Source: Candidatus Onthousia faecavium (GTDB taxonomy: Bacteria > Bacillota_I > Bacilli_A > RF39 > UBA660). From it: a stretch of DNA of 50,358 bases. Each line of letters opens with the position of its first letter. Within the stretch, counting starts at the first letter, position 1. Of the stretch, positions 25,675-34,542 are shown piece by piece. Made by a program: the position numbers and the translations under genes. Location of the stretch: positions 1-50,358 of the forward strand of contig DVIS01000006.1 in assembly GCA_018711135.1 (NCBI GenBank). The letters are read 5' to 3'. A model generated the notes under the pieces. It was not told the DNA's origin and did no database searches. It saw only the letters and a list, made by a program, of their open reading frames with translations.

Positions 25675-28098
25675 CTATACACTCTCTATATATTCCATAA
25701 GTTTTAGGAATAATTTCATATGCTCTTTAGATAGACCACTACGTCTTAATTTTCTAATCGCAATTCTTTTTTTCTTAATTGGCATATCACTAAAAATAAT
25801 ACCAGCTAGTTTCTCTTTTAAATACGTCTCTATTTGTAAATCCATTAAAATACTATCTATATCTTCATTTATAAGTCTAACCGCATCAATCTCAATATCT
25901 TTACCTTTACAATTAATCGTTAACTGTCCAATCGTATTAACATTATTAACAACAACCACAAAGTCATTTTCTTCTATATACATATCTTCTATTTTAATTT
26001 CTTTTTCATTATAATATGCTTTAACATCTTCAGCTTTCTTAGTATTTCTAAATCTAAACTTATAGTTTCTTCTCATCGGTACAATACCACTTTTACCTTC
26101 TACTGATCTAACTATAACCGTATAATTATTCTGCATATAGTTATAGTCAATATCTGTTTTTAAGTAGTAACCTTCTTTATATAAGGATGTAAGTCCATCA
26201 TCTTCATAAAGAGTATAAGTTGTCGAAACACCAGGAAAGATATGAATCTCTAAGTCTAGAGGAAGCCCTACGTTATTAACATCACTTCTATTGGATAAAG
26301 GAATTACTGAACCTGCTCTTGCAAAGACAGGATAATCTTCTTCTTTATAGAATGATACGTATTTTTTATTACCAGGGAATTTCTTACCTGTTTTAAAGTC
26401 ATACCAAATCCCTTCTGGCATATAAAAACGATGAATAGTCCTATTCATAACAAGATCTTTTTTTGTAAGGATAGGACAAACTAAAAGCAAGCTTCCTAAA
26501 AAGTATTGATATTTATAATTATTATCATCAATTACCCATTTATATTTATAGTAAAAAGGCTCTATTAATACTTTCGCATTCTTATAGTAATTATAACTCT
26601 CTGTATATAGATAAGGTATAAGTCTATGTCTTAATCGTAAATAATCGTTAACAATTGTTTCTGTTTTAATATCCCATCTCCAAGGTTCTCTTTTATAGTA
26701 ATTACCCCTAGCCGCATGGAATCTTAAAATAGGACTAAAAGTTCCAAGTTCTACATAACGAATATATAATTCACTTTCTTCAATTCCTCCATGATTACCA
26801 CCAACATCATGACTCCAGAAAGACACCCCAATATTACTAGCGGCCATATTACTAGCTGATATTTCTCTTAATCCTTCCCAAGACACCTCTGTACTACCAG
26901 CATAAAGAATTGGATAACGGTGAGCTGCAAAGACACCACTACGACTTAACATAATGCTTCTTTTAGCGGGATTTCTCCCCATATCTTTATAGTTATAATG
27001 ATTATACGCTAAAAGTTTTAATGCTTGCTTATCACCTGTATAATCATGCCAAAAGAAATCAACTCCTAAAGCCTCTAAAGGATGTAAGAAAAGTTTAAAG
27101 TAAACATCTAGTAATTTAGGATTTAACGGATCAAAAACTATTATTTTATTATCATTAATTCCAAGATAAGAACAAGCTTCTTTATAATATGTTTCATGAG
27201 GATAAAACCCTTCTGTAGGATCAATCTCAAGACCTAATCGAACATTATGAGAATGTAAAAATTTAGCTGTCTCAGAAGGATTAGGAAATAATGATTTATT
27301 AAAGGTAAACCCTGTATGTAAACCTCTATTATTACCAACATCCCGATAATGCCAATCTTTATCTAAAAGCAGAACTGCTAAAGGTATATTTCTTCTTTCA
27401 AAGTTACTAACTAATTCTTTAACACTCTCTTCACTATAGGTAGTATTACGACTCCACCAATTTCCAAGAGCATAACGTGGAATAAGTTCTGGATTACCTG
27501 TAAGTTTAAAGTAGTCCTTTAAGGCTAAATCAAAATCATCTTTATAGAGGAACACATATATATCCACACTACCCTTTTCTCTAGCATACATAGTTCCATC
27601 AGGATTAAACAAAAGACTATTACTATCATCTATACTAGCAAAGCCCTCTAAAGAATATAACCCCCTCTTTAAAACTCTAGGTGTCTTAATATCTTCACTA
27701 ATCATATTGCCATTTAAATTGCGCACCTCCGGATGTCCATAATACCAATCCCGTTCATTTTCTTTTTCCCCCATAAACAAAGATATTTTTAAATTCTTCA
27801 TTGGGTCAATTTTAGAACCCGTAAAAGGAGCTTCTTTTACATAGGTAAGGCGAAAATATTTAGTAGTTATCTCTAAAAACTTAGCATCCTGTCTTGTCTT
27901 ATATTCAGGATATGAAAAAGCTCTATTAATAACTAGCTGACTAGGAGCATCAACAAAAACTCCACTAGAACTATATTCAAGCCTCACAAGACGTTCACTT
28001 AAAACTGTAATTCGATAATGTTTACCTTTATATGTACATTTATCATCACTTTTAGCTTTACTACTATCAACCTCAAACTGTTTACCTAAAGGATACAT
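25675..28098 (-). CDS. GH31 family alpha-glucosidase/xylosidase
   Basis: 807 residues. Retaining glycoside hydrolase of family 31, cleaving terminal alpha-linked glucose or xylose. An N-terminal beta domain (about 1-210) leads to a TIM barrel. The barrel carries LLDKDWHYRD, the nucleophile region DFFWHDYTGD and the acid/base region SFWSHDVGG, then RFHAARG. A C-terminal beta domain and a helical tail end the protein. It has no signal peptide, so it probably acts on imported oligosaccharides. GGGTGATGAT precedes the ATG. The exact sugar cannot be read from the sequence. Confidence 0.93.
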   Translation of the reverse strand: MYPLGKQFEVDSSKAKSDDKCTYKGKHYRITVLSERLVRLEYSSSGVFVDAPSQLVINRAFSYPEYKTRQDAKFLEITTKYFRLTYVKEAPFTGSKIDPMKNLKISLFMGEKENERDWYYGHPEVRNLNGNMISEDIKTPRVLKRGLYSLEGFASIDDSNSLLFNPDGTMYAREKGSVDIYVFLYKDDFDLALKDYFKLTGNPELIPRYALGNWWSRNTTYSEESVKELVSNFERRNIPLAVLLLDKDWHYRDVGNNRGLHTGFTFNKSLFPNPSETAKFLHSHNVRLGLEIDPTEGFYPHETYYKEACSYLGINDNKIIVFDPLNPKLLDVYFKLFLHPLEALGVDFFWHDYTGDKQALKLLAYNHYNYKDMGRNPAKRSIMLSRSGVFAAHRYPILYAGSTEVSWEGLREISASNMAASNIGVSFWSHDVGGNHGGIEESELYIRYVELGTFSPILRFHAARGNYYKREPWRWDIKTETIVNDYLRLRHRLIPYLYTESYNYYKNAKVLIEPFYYKYKWVIDDNNYKYQYFLGSLLLVCPILTKKDLVMNRTIHRFYMPEGIWYDFKTGKKFPGNKKYVSFYKEEDYPVFARAGSVIPLSNRSDVNNVGLPLDLEIHIFPGVSTTYTLYEDDGLTSLYKEGYYLKTDIDYNYMQNNYTVIVRSVEGKSGIVPMRRNYKFRFRNTKKAEDVKAYYNEKEIKIEDMYIEENDFVVVVNNVNTIGQLTINCKGKDIEIDAVRLINEDIDSILMDLQIETYLKEKLAGIIFSDMPIKKKRIAIRKLRRSGLSKEHMKLFLKLMEYIESV

Positions 28099-28142
28099 AT
28101 CATCACCCGTCCTTTTATTCTCTTATATTTTATCATAATCAA

Positions 28143-28184
28143 AACCAAAATAAAAGAGCTATAAACCTAAAAATCTATAACTCT
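28143..28184 (-). terminator. Terminator after the 621-residue surface protein
   Basis: On the minus strand AAGAGTTATAGA pairs with TTTATAGCTCTT (with G-T pairs), followed by a T-rich run. It lies beyond the separate long hairpin at 28188-28224. Confidence 0.7.
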
Positions 28185-28187
28185 TAT

Positions 28188-28224
28188 GCTTAAGGAAATC
28201 ATAGCTTAGCTATAATTTCCTTAA
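28188..28224. repeat. Long inverted repeat downstream of the possible variable region
   Basis: Arms CTTAAGGAAAT (28188-28198) and ATTTCCTTAAG (28214-28224) are perfectly complementary. ATAGC and GCTAT extend the stem to a three-base loop with one mismatch. No T run follows on the minus strand, so it is not a normal terminator. It lies 38 bases after the stop of the surface protein gene. Confidence 0.85.
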
Positions 28225-28262
28225 GTTCGTTCAAGCCTCTATTCGTTTGACATAGTCCTTAC

Positions 28263-30128
28263 TCACCTAGTCGCACTCATCACGAGGCAAAACGAATTGT
28301 TACTGTGACCACTAGCAGTGTTACGATTAAAGCTGAAAATACCAGCATACGTAGCATTATCATAGTAACCGCCGCGCCCAAACCATGGATATGTAGCACT
28401 TATCATTGTCTGTCCATCACTATACCATCCTGCCGTTTCACTTAAACTGTGTCCAAAACACACATCACGATTACATGCTATATTTGCTGTACTACTTGCA
28501 TATTTATCATAGTATTTGGCATCTGGCATTGATGAGAATCCGGAACTACCTATTGTATCATTATAGTTACCCATTACATATTCCCAGGCTCCTCCTGACA
28601 TATCGTATACTCCATATATCGTTCCTGTTGTACTAGCTCCTACTCCTTTTCCTATCAAACCTGTCTCATCTCTTACATTATTGTCATATGTATATTGACA
28701 TCCATAATCTGTATTAGCATTACTTGGGCTTCCATAACTACATCCAGTTATATAACTATCTGATTTATTTTGATATATTTCTTTATCTGCACCCGTAAAA
28801 TTCTCATTTCCTAACTTGCCATATCTGCTTTGTGAAAGGTATGCTACCACTCCCCATTCACTGTTCTTCATCGCATGTGAGTTCATGCTTTCACTAAATC
28901 CATATCTATTTCCTGCTGCACTCACCTTTGTCGCTACTGTATGTATATTACTTACAGTTATACTTCGCCAACTCGTGACATTTGGTTTTATCATAGGATC
29001 TAAGCTTATTGTATTACCACCACCATCACTAGCATTTGGATCACTACTACTTGTCTCAAACTTTCCAACCCAGATTCCTGGTAATTCTTCTCCATCATAG
29101 GTAAATGCATCTGGTGTCCGATAGTTCTTTGGCGTCTCTGTTGCAAGATATTTAGCATTGCCTGTATCTTTCTCATCAACACCTATGAACTTAATATCTA
29201 TCTCACCTGGTCTTGTTGGTGATGGAGTTGTATCTAAATATATTCCTTTCTTACCATAGTAACTAGTTCCACCATTTTCACTACCAATTGTATAACTATA
29301 TCTTGGAATCCATACCCACATTGTTTCTATATCGTTCATATCTATTTCTGTTCCAACTGCTGCACTCTGGTATTCTGCTAACTTATCACTTTTTACGGTA
29401 ACAGCATTTGCCCATATTCCCATATCATAGTTATACCAATTATTAGCAGTATCTGTTTTTACCCAGTTATATCCATCATGTTTTACCGCTATCATATTAT
29501 TATCCATTACTGGAGCATTTACATTATCTGTTCCTTGTTCAAAATCAGCATCTGCTACTTGTTGTGACGCAAAAACTTTTAGTTGACCTAAAAATACTTT
29601 ACCCATAGATTCCGTAGTAGCATTTATATTAAGCCAAATCCTAAGTTCACAATCTACCTCTTCATCAGGATCTATTATTCCATAACTTAATATATATGAG
29701 TCAGATAATGTTCCTGTAAAAGTTCTATCTCCCATCTTTAGTTCATATCTAACATCTCTACTATCTAATAACTCACAGCTTCCTCCACTATCAGTTTTAC
29801 AAGCACTTATCGCTTCCTCATCATCTACAACACCTAAAGTATAATATAATGGTATTGTACTATTATTCCTTAATGTAAAAGTATATGGTTCACCTGCTTT
29901 ACCTTCATCATCATAAGTTGGTATAGTATTTACTAACTGTATTCCTTCATTAGTTTCATTTAAGACAAGCTCGATATCACCTACTACTATATTCATATCT
30001 TTATCACCATAAATAACTGTATATAACCAAGCATATGACAGTCCAATAATTATAGCAAATAAGACTATGTAAGAGGTAATAATCAAAATCTTCGTTCTTT
30101 TTCTTTTCTTTTTTTCCTTCTCTTTCAT
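28263..30128 (-). CDS. Surface protein with C-type-lectin/FGE-like C-terminus, possible DGR target
   Basis: 621 residues. One membrane span (about 13-36, ending LSYAWLY) is followed by a TasA-like module (GDIELVLNET, P-TYDDEG, YTFTLRNN) shared with the protein at 7231-7764. The C-terminal half resembles the formylglycine-generating-enzyme/C-type lectin fold: MWVWIPRYSY, IWVGKFETS, YGVYDMSGGAWEYVMGN. The last 40 residues (FGRGGYYDNATYAG, then IFSFNRNT, then FCLVMSATR) look like the variable region of DGR target proteins. Codons there (GGG CGC GGC, CTC GTG, GCG, AGG) are GC-rich and rare elsewhere in the window. No reverse transcriptase or template repeat is present here. AAGGGTG precedes the ATG. 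Confidence 0.8.
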   Translation of the reverse strand: MKEKEKKKRKRTKILIITSYIVLFAIIIGLSYAWLYTVIYGDKDMNIVVGDIELVLNETNEGIQLVNTIPTYDDEGKAGEPYTFTLRNNSTIPLYYTLGVVDDEEAISACKTDSGGSCELLDSRDVRYELKMGDRTFTGTLSDSYILSYGIIDPDEEVDCELRIWLNINATTESMGKVFLGQLKVFASQQVADADFEQGTDNVNAPVMDNNMIAVKHDGYNWVKTDTANNWYNYDMGIWANAVTVKSDKLAEYQSAAVGTEIDMNDIETMWVWIPRYSYTIGSENGGTSYYGKKGIYLDTTPSPTRPGEIDIKFIGVDEKDTGNAKYLATETPKNYRTPDAFTYDGEELPGIWVGKFETSSSDPNASDGGGNTISLDPMIKPNVTSWRSITVSNIHTVATKVSAAGNRYGFSESMNSHAMKNSEWGVVAYLSQSRYGKLGNENFTGADKEIYQNKSDSYITGCSYGSPSNANTDYGCQYTYDNNVRDETGLIGKGVGASTTGTIYGVYDMSGGAWEYVMGNYNDTIGSSGFSSMPDAKYYDKYASSTANIACNRDVCFGHSLSETAGWYSDGQTMISATYPWFGRGGYYDNATYAGIFSFNRNTASGHSNNSFCLVMSATR

Positions 30129-30203
30129 TTTTTACACCCTTTTCAAAAATATCAGTATATTTGACATTAATTATAGTTTAACCTATTTTTTAGATTTTAT
30201 ACC

Positions 30204-30219
30204 CTGGTTATATAACCAG
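30204..30219. promoter_or_regulatory. Perfect 16-base palindrome upstream of the surface protein gene
   Basis: CTGGTTATATAACCAG is perfectly self-complementary. It lies about 30 bases upstream of a TATAAT (30175-30170, minus strand) that has no good -35, so it could be an activator or repressor site for the gene at 28263. Confidence 0.5.
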
Positions 30220-30228
30220 TTTACACAT

Positions 30229-30262
30229 CAAAAAAAGAACAGAATACTCCTATCCTGCTCTT
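30229..30262 (-). terminator. Terminator of the hidden 47-residue gene
   Basis: On the minus strand AAGAGCAGGA pairs with TTCTGTTCTT (two G-T pairs), followed by seven T residues. It overlaps the last codons of the small gene. Confidence 0.75.
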
Positions 30263-30393
30263 ATTCCATAATTAAAGAAAGTAGTTAATTGTCTAAAACT
30301 ACCCCCCCCCCAGGTAACTATTTGTAAACGGGTGTTAGTATAAATTTGGTACACCAATTCTTTAGGATATACCATCATATTTATTCCCTTCAT
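30250..30393 (-). CDS. Hidden 47-residue protein with in-frame G10 tract
   Basis: ATG at 30393, eight bases after a strong AGGAGG. The product runs MKGINMMVYPKELVYQIY, then TNTRLQIVTWGGG, then SFRQLTTFFNYGIRAG, ending TAG at 30250. The coding strand has ten G in a row (30311-30302) across codons for W and GGG. It has a possible promoter, a strong ribosome site and its own terminator, so it is likely a real gene. One base more or less in the tract would truncate it. No family is recognised. An ATG at 30399 lies too close to the ribosome site. Confidence 0.65.
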   Translation of the reverse strand: MKGINMMVYPKELVYQIYTNTRLQIVTWGGGSFRQLTTFFNYGIRAG

Positions 30394-30425
30394 CTTCATT
30401 ACCTCCTCATATCTTTGTTAACCAT

Positions 30426-30454
30426 ATCTTAACACATTTTTAAATTAATCACAA
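30426..30454 (-). promoter_or_regulatory. Possible promoter of the hidden 47-residue gene
   Basis: On the minus strand TTGTGA (30454-30449) and TAAGAT (30431-30426) are 17 bases apart, about 35 bases before the start codon. It lies directly downstream of the carboxypeptidase stop. Confidence 0.5.
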
Positions 30455-30455
30455 T

Positions 30456-31583
30456 CTACTTATCTAGAAACATTACATAATACTCATCATAAGTAATATT
30501 ATTATCATGAATATATTCTGCAATATCTTTACCAACATAACGATAATGCCAAGCTTCACACTTATACCCTGTTATATCTTCCTTACTCTTAGGATATCTT
30601 AATATAAAACCATATTTATAAGCATTATCCATCATCCAACCATATTCATCACTTTCAACAAAAGTATTAACACTTTTACTGGCTACATCTAAACTCATTG
30701 CAGTTTGATGTTCTGAAAATCCAGGTTTCGCTACATAATTATCAACATAATTTTGTCCATAAAGCTCTAAATATGTATTGGTTATCTCTTCTTGATCTTC
30801 ATAACTTCTATACCCAGAACTAACCATTAATTCCATCCCATCTTTACTAGCTGCTTCAGCCATATCATAAAATGCTTTAGCAACGCTTCTTTCTATTTGT
30901 ATCTCCCCATCAGCTTTTACATACTCTTTATCAATCGTCACTAAATCATCAGGAACATAATTACTACTAAGTTGTCTATGTTTATTAACTAAAACTAAAT
31001 CATCAAAATCATCAATAACTAAAGGATCTACATACTCCTCCTTATCAAAATCCATATTTACATACAATACAGTTGTCTCTGCATCATCATTTTCCTGTTC
31101 TTGATATGCTACATACCTATCATAATTAGCTAGTTTTGCATAACTTATAGACAAAAACTCTTCTATATATTTAACTTTATCTCTTTTAGCAAACTCACTA
31201 ACCGCTTTATCATCACCTTTTGAAACAATTAGTGATATTTCATTATTGCTATAACCTTTATCAATTAAAGTATTAATATTACTAATCAGATGTTCCTGTT
31301 CTTCATAATCAATCTTCGCATAATTATCAAGGTTATCAGCATCATAATCACTTGATTCAAAAGCTGCATTTAAAGTTTTATTTTCTCCAATATCCATAAC
31401 ATAAGAATACTTAAATTTAAAAATTATACTCTTCGCTGCTTTATCACTATAACCTAAACTTTTAAGTTCTCCTACTCTATAAGAATAAAAAGTAAAAATA
31501 ACTATTATAACTAAAAGAATAGATCCTATTATCATTAATGGCCTCTTAACACTACTTTTTAATTTGAGTTTTTTCTTTTGCAT
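30456..31583 (-). CDS. VanY-type D-alanyl-D-alanine carboxypeptidase
   Basis: 375 residues. Zinc peptidase of the M15 family that trims the terminal D-Ala of peptidoglycan stem peptides outside the membrane. An N-terminal anchor (about 13-33) is followed by a helical linker domain. The catalytic domain has SSGYRSYEDQ, SEHQTAMSLDV (zinc His and Asp) and CEAWHYRYVG (zinc His). The active site appears complete. The ATG at 31583 follows a TTGAGGTGATG ribosome region; GTG and ATG codons upstream sit inside that site. Confidence 0.9.
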   Translation of the reverse strand: MQKKKLKLKSSVKRPLMIIGSILLVIIVIFTFYSYRVGELKSLGYSDKAAKSIIFKFKYSYVMDIGENKTLNAAFESSDYDADNLDNYAKIDYEEQEHLISNINTLIDKGYSNNEISLIVSKGDDKAVSEFAKRDKVKYIEEFLSISYAKLANYDRYVAYQEQENDDAETTVLYVNMDFDKEEYVDPLVIDDFDDLVLVNKHRQLSSNYVPDDLVTIDKEYVKADGEIQIERSVAKAFYDMAEAASKDGMELMVSSGYRSYEDQEEITNTYLELYGQNYVDNYVAKPGFSEHQTAMSLDVASKSVNTFVESDEYGWMMDNAYKYGFILRYPKSKEDITGYKCEAWHYRYVGKDIAEYIHDNNITYDEYYVMFLDK

Positions 31584-31675
31584 CAAAAACATCACCTCAA
31601 CTAAAGATTTTTCATATTCTTAATATTGATTATACCACAAATTAATTTTATGGTATACTATTAGCGGTGATTTAC

Positions 31676-32809
31676 ATGAAAACGGCAGTCGTATTATCAG
31701 GTGGCGGTGCTAAAGGTAGTTATCAATTAGGAGTATGGAAAGCCTTACGAGAGTTACATATTAAATATGATATTGTCACAGGAACCTCTATAGGAGCTTT
31801 AAACGGTGTCTTAATGTGTGAAAAATCATATTTTAAAGCCAAAGAAATCTGGAAAAGAATTAATATGGAGTATTTATTTAATGAATTACCAAAGTCCAAT
31901 AAAAGTCTTGATATTGTCAAACTATTTGGTAATAAATTTATTAAAAATGGTGGCATGGATATTGAAAAAATTGAGACTATTATTGAAAAATGTGTTAATA
32001 AAAGAAAGTTTTATAATAGTGATATTGATTTTGGTCTTATTTCATACAATGTTACAACTAGAAAGCCTTTAATCTTAACCAAAGATAATATTCCAAGTAA
32101 TAAATTAGTAGATTATTTAATGGCTTCTGCTACTTGCTTTCCTGCTTTTAAAATGAAAGAAATTGATGGTAATAAGTATATAGATGGTGGTTATTATGAT
32201 AATCTTCCGGTTGAACTAGCAATGAAACTAGGGGCAGACTTTTTAATAATAGTTGATTTAAAAGCTCCTGGGTTTAAAAAGAAATCTAGTAAAAAAGTTA
32301 AACATATTATCATTAAACCTAAGAACAGTATTTCTTTCTTCTTAAACTTTGACGAAGAAGCCGCAAGATTAAATATCAGATTTGGTTATAATGACACCCT
32401 TAAAGCCTTCAAAAAATTAGATGGAAATAAATTCACTTTTAAAAAAAATACACTTTCTAAATATTATAATACTAATAAAGACTATTTATTTGATAACACT
32501 GAAAAAGACTTTCTAATCTCAATAGAAAAACTTGGAAAGATATTTAAACTAGATGAAAGTAAAATCTACAGTTTTAAGAGTTTTATCAAAAACCTAACTA
32601 TAAAAATTGAAAATGAAAAATCACTTGATCAAAAAACTATTAAAAATATTAAATCTTTTACTAAAAGAATAAGTAAAAAAACTTTAGTTCTATTCTTCTT
32701 AAGCCATCTAGAAAATAATAAAAAAATAGGAAAATTAAGTAAAATATTTGCCAAAGAATATAAATTAGCTAAATATTTACAGGTTTTAGGAGTAGTATAT
32801 GGAAAATAA
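31676..32809 (+). CDS. Patatin-like phospholipase
   Basis: 377 residues. Lipid acyl hydrolase with a Ser-Asp dyad. The oxyanion loop is GGGAKGSYQLG, the nucleophile elbow GTSIGAL, and the catalytic Asp is in DGGYYDN. The C-terminal 150 residues are lysine-rich and helical, possibly membrane-binding. The ATG at 31676 follows GCGGTGA by six bases. TG-G-TATACT (31651-31659) is an extended -10, which would leave a leader of only about ten bases. It overlaps the radical SAM gene by 11 bases. Confidence 0.92.
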   Translation: MKTAVVLSGGGAKGSYQLGVWKALRELHIKYDIVTGTSIGALNGVLMCEKSYFKAKEIWKRINMEYLFNELPKSNKSLDIVKLFGNKFIKNGGMDIEKIETIIEKCVNKRKFYNSDIDFGLISYNVTTRKPLILTKDNIPSNKLVDYLMASATCFPAFKMKEIDGNKYIDGGYYDNLPVELAMKLGADFLIIVDLKAPGFKKKSSKKVKHIIIKPKNSISFFLNFDEEAARLNIRFGYNDTLKAFKKLDGNKFTFKKNTLSKYYNTNKDYLFDNTEKDFLISIEKLGKIFKLDESKIYSFKSFIKNLTIKIENEKSLDQKTIKNIKSFTKRISKKTLVLFFLSHLENNKKIGKLSKIFAKEYKLAKYLQVLGVVYGK

Positions 32810-33743
32810 ATTTAAATATAGTAACGATAATAAAAGATATCACACCCTAACTTATTTTTATCAACAGAAATTTAAAGAAAAAATTTGTAAAGTCAGTCTC
32901 AATGCTAATTTTACTTGTCCTAATATTGACGGTAAAGTTGGCTTCGGTGGCTGTATTTACTGTTCCAAGTTAGGTAGTGGAGATTTTGCTGGTAATCCTG
33001 AAGATGATTTACTAACTCAGTTTGAAAAAGGAAAAAAATTAATGCAAAGAAAGTGGCCTAACGCCAAATTTATCGCTTATTTTCAAGCCCATACAAACAC
33101 TTATGCTAACATAGAAACTCTGAAAAAATATTTCGAACCATTTATTGTAAGATCTGATGTCATCGGTTTATCCATTGCCACTAGAAGTGACAGTATCACC
33201 GATGAATGTCTTGACTATTTGACAGATATTAACAAAAGAACCTATCTTATTATTGAACTAGGTTTACAAACCATCCATGACAAGACTAGTAAACTCATAA
33301 ATCGCTGTTCAACTCTTAAAAACTTTGAAGAAATGGTCAAAAAACTAAAAGAAAGAAATATCACTGTCGTTGTTCATATTATTAATGGTCTTCCCTATGA
33401 AACAGAAAACATGATGTTAGAAACTGTAAAATATCTAAATACCTTAAATATTGATGGTATTAAAATCCATATGTTACATATTTTAAAAGATACACCTTTA
33501 GCAAAATATTATGAAAAAAATAAATTTAAGATTTTAACTAAAGAAGAATATGTCAATATCGTTGTCAAACAACTAGAATATTTACGACCTGAAATTGTCA
33601 TCCATCGTCTAACTGGAGACCCCGATCCTAAAAATATTATTGAACCAACTTGGTTAATCAAAAAATTTACTATCTTAAATGAAATTGACAAATTAATGGC
33701 TAAAAATAATCTTTATCAAGGTGACAAAATTAACAAAAAGTAG
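32799..33743 (+). CDS. Radical SAM protein, YhcC/TIGR01212 type
   Basis: 314 residues. The iron-sulphur cysteines appear as NFTCPN then GGCIYC, the longer spacing typical of the YhcC family. The SAM-binding region (GLSIATRSD, LIIELGLQT) and the VVVHIINGLPYET segment fit the TIM barrel. Family members are linked to RNA modification, but the reaction is not settled. It is co-transcribed with the patatin-like gene through an 11-base overlap. Confidence 0.9.
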   Translation: MENKFKYSNDNKRYHTLTYFYQQKFKEKICKVSLNANFTCPNIDGKVGFGGCIYCSKLGSGDFAGNPEDDLLTQFEKGKKLMQRKWPNAKFIAYFQAHTNTYANIETLKKYFEPFIVRSDVIGLSIATRSDSITDECLDYLTDINKRTYLIIELGLQTIHDKTSKLINRCSTLKNFEEMVKKLKERNITVVVHIINGLPYETENMMLETVKYLNTLNIDGIKIHMLHILKDTPLAKYYEKNKFKILTKEEYVNIVVKQLEYLRPEIVIHRLTGDPDPKNIIEPTWLIKKFTILNEIDKLMAKNNLYQGDKINKK

Positions 33744-33776
33744 TATTATATGTATAAACAGAAAGGGGGAATAAAA

Positions 33777-34457
33777 ATGAAGAATTTGAATATTAGAAAA
33801 GTATTATTACCAGTCGCTACCTCTTTAGTCTTAATATCATCTGCTTGCACTAATGAAGAAACAAAAACATTAGAAACATCTATTGAAAAAAATATAGAAA
33901 TAGAAACAGAAACAGAAGCTCAAGCTGAAACACAAACAGAACCTACTATAGAAACAGATATATCAGAAAACACAACTAATCAAGAAGAAAGTTTTGATAA
34001 CTTTACAACTGAAAAAGAAGAAATTAGTACTTTAATTAATAAAGATGATTTTGAAAAAGCTAAAGAAAAAGGAACAGAATTCTTTATCACAGCCGTTGAC
34101 TTTATCTTTTATGATGCCGAATATAAAAATATTACCTTTGATGAATTAACTGATGAAGCGAAAAAAGAAACCTATGATAATCTTTGTATTATTGATGGTT
34201 GGATTATGAACATCGCCCCAAATTATAAAGAAAATCTAGGTGAAAAATGGCAACTAGTTAAAGATTTCACCAGTGAAAAATACTATTTTGCCTTAGATAA
34301 AATAAAAGAATATATCAGTGAAGAAAACTATAATGCTGTAAAAGAATTTAAAGATAATGCTAAAACAACCATCAAAGATGGCTGGGAAAAAACTAAAGAA
34401 AAAGTAAAAACCAAAGCTGACGATTGGTATCAACAATTTAAAAATGATCATGAATAA
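33777..34457 (+). CDS. Glu/Thr-rich lipoprotein
   Basis: 226 residues. A signal peptide with lipobox ISSAC (Cys about 25) predicts a lipid anchor. A low-complexity linker of E and T repeats (about 28-75) resembles a wall-spanning spacer. The C-terminal domain is helical, ending with amphipathic repeats (DGWEKTKEKVKTKADDWYQQF). The ATG at 33777 follows GAAAGGGGG. Function unknown. The terminator at 34456-34488 closes the unit. Confidence 0.75.
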   Translation: MKNLNIRKVLLPVATSLVLISSACTNEETKTLETSIEKNIEIETETEAQAETQTEPTIETDISENTTNQEESFDNFTTEKEEISTLINKDDFEKAKEKGTEFFITAVDFIFYDAEYKNITFDELTDEAKKETYDNLCIIDGWIMNIAPNYKENLGEKWQLVKDFTSEKYYFALDKIKEYISEENYNAVKEFKDNAKTTIKDGWEKTKEKVKTKADDWYQQFKNDHE

Positions 34458-34488
34458 AGTCTAAAGTGTAAAGTCTTAGACTTTTTTC
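34456..34488 (+). terminator. Rho-independent terminator
   Basis: AAAGTCTAA pairs with TTAGACTTT over an 11-base loop, followed by T residues. Confidence 0.8.
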
Positions 34489-34517
34489 TTGTCTAAAACT
34501 ATATTTTAGATTATAAT
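34489..34517 (+). promoter_or_regulatory. Promoter of the Ig-like protein gene
   Basis: TTGTCT at 34489-34494 and TATAAT at 34512-34517 are 17 bases apart, 25 bases before the start. Confidence 0.7.
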
Positions 34518-34542
34518 GTTTATAAAGTAGAGGGTGGTAAAA

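Noticed and set aside
28188-28224. Reading the long hairpin as the gene's terminator
   Set aside because: No T run follows on the minus strand, and a better terminator lies just beyond at 28143-28184.
28406-28636. Plus-strand open frame of 76 residues
   Set aside because: Antisense to the surface protein gene, with H/Y/L-rich composition typical of a shadow frame.
30302-30311. Treating the C10 tract as a simple assembly error
   Set aside because: The frame is open and ends neatly at exactly this length with a good ribosome site and terminator, so length 10 is plausible. Read-level checking is still needed.
30426-31595. VanY start at the GTG of 31595
   Set aside because: That codon lies inside the GAGGTGATG ribosome site; the ATG at 31583 has workable spacing.
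31818-32072. 84-residue frame inside the patatin gene
   Set aside because: Out-of-frame overlap with a conserved enzyme gene; no ribosome site.
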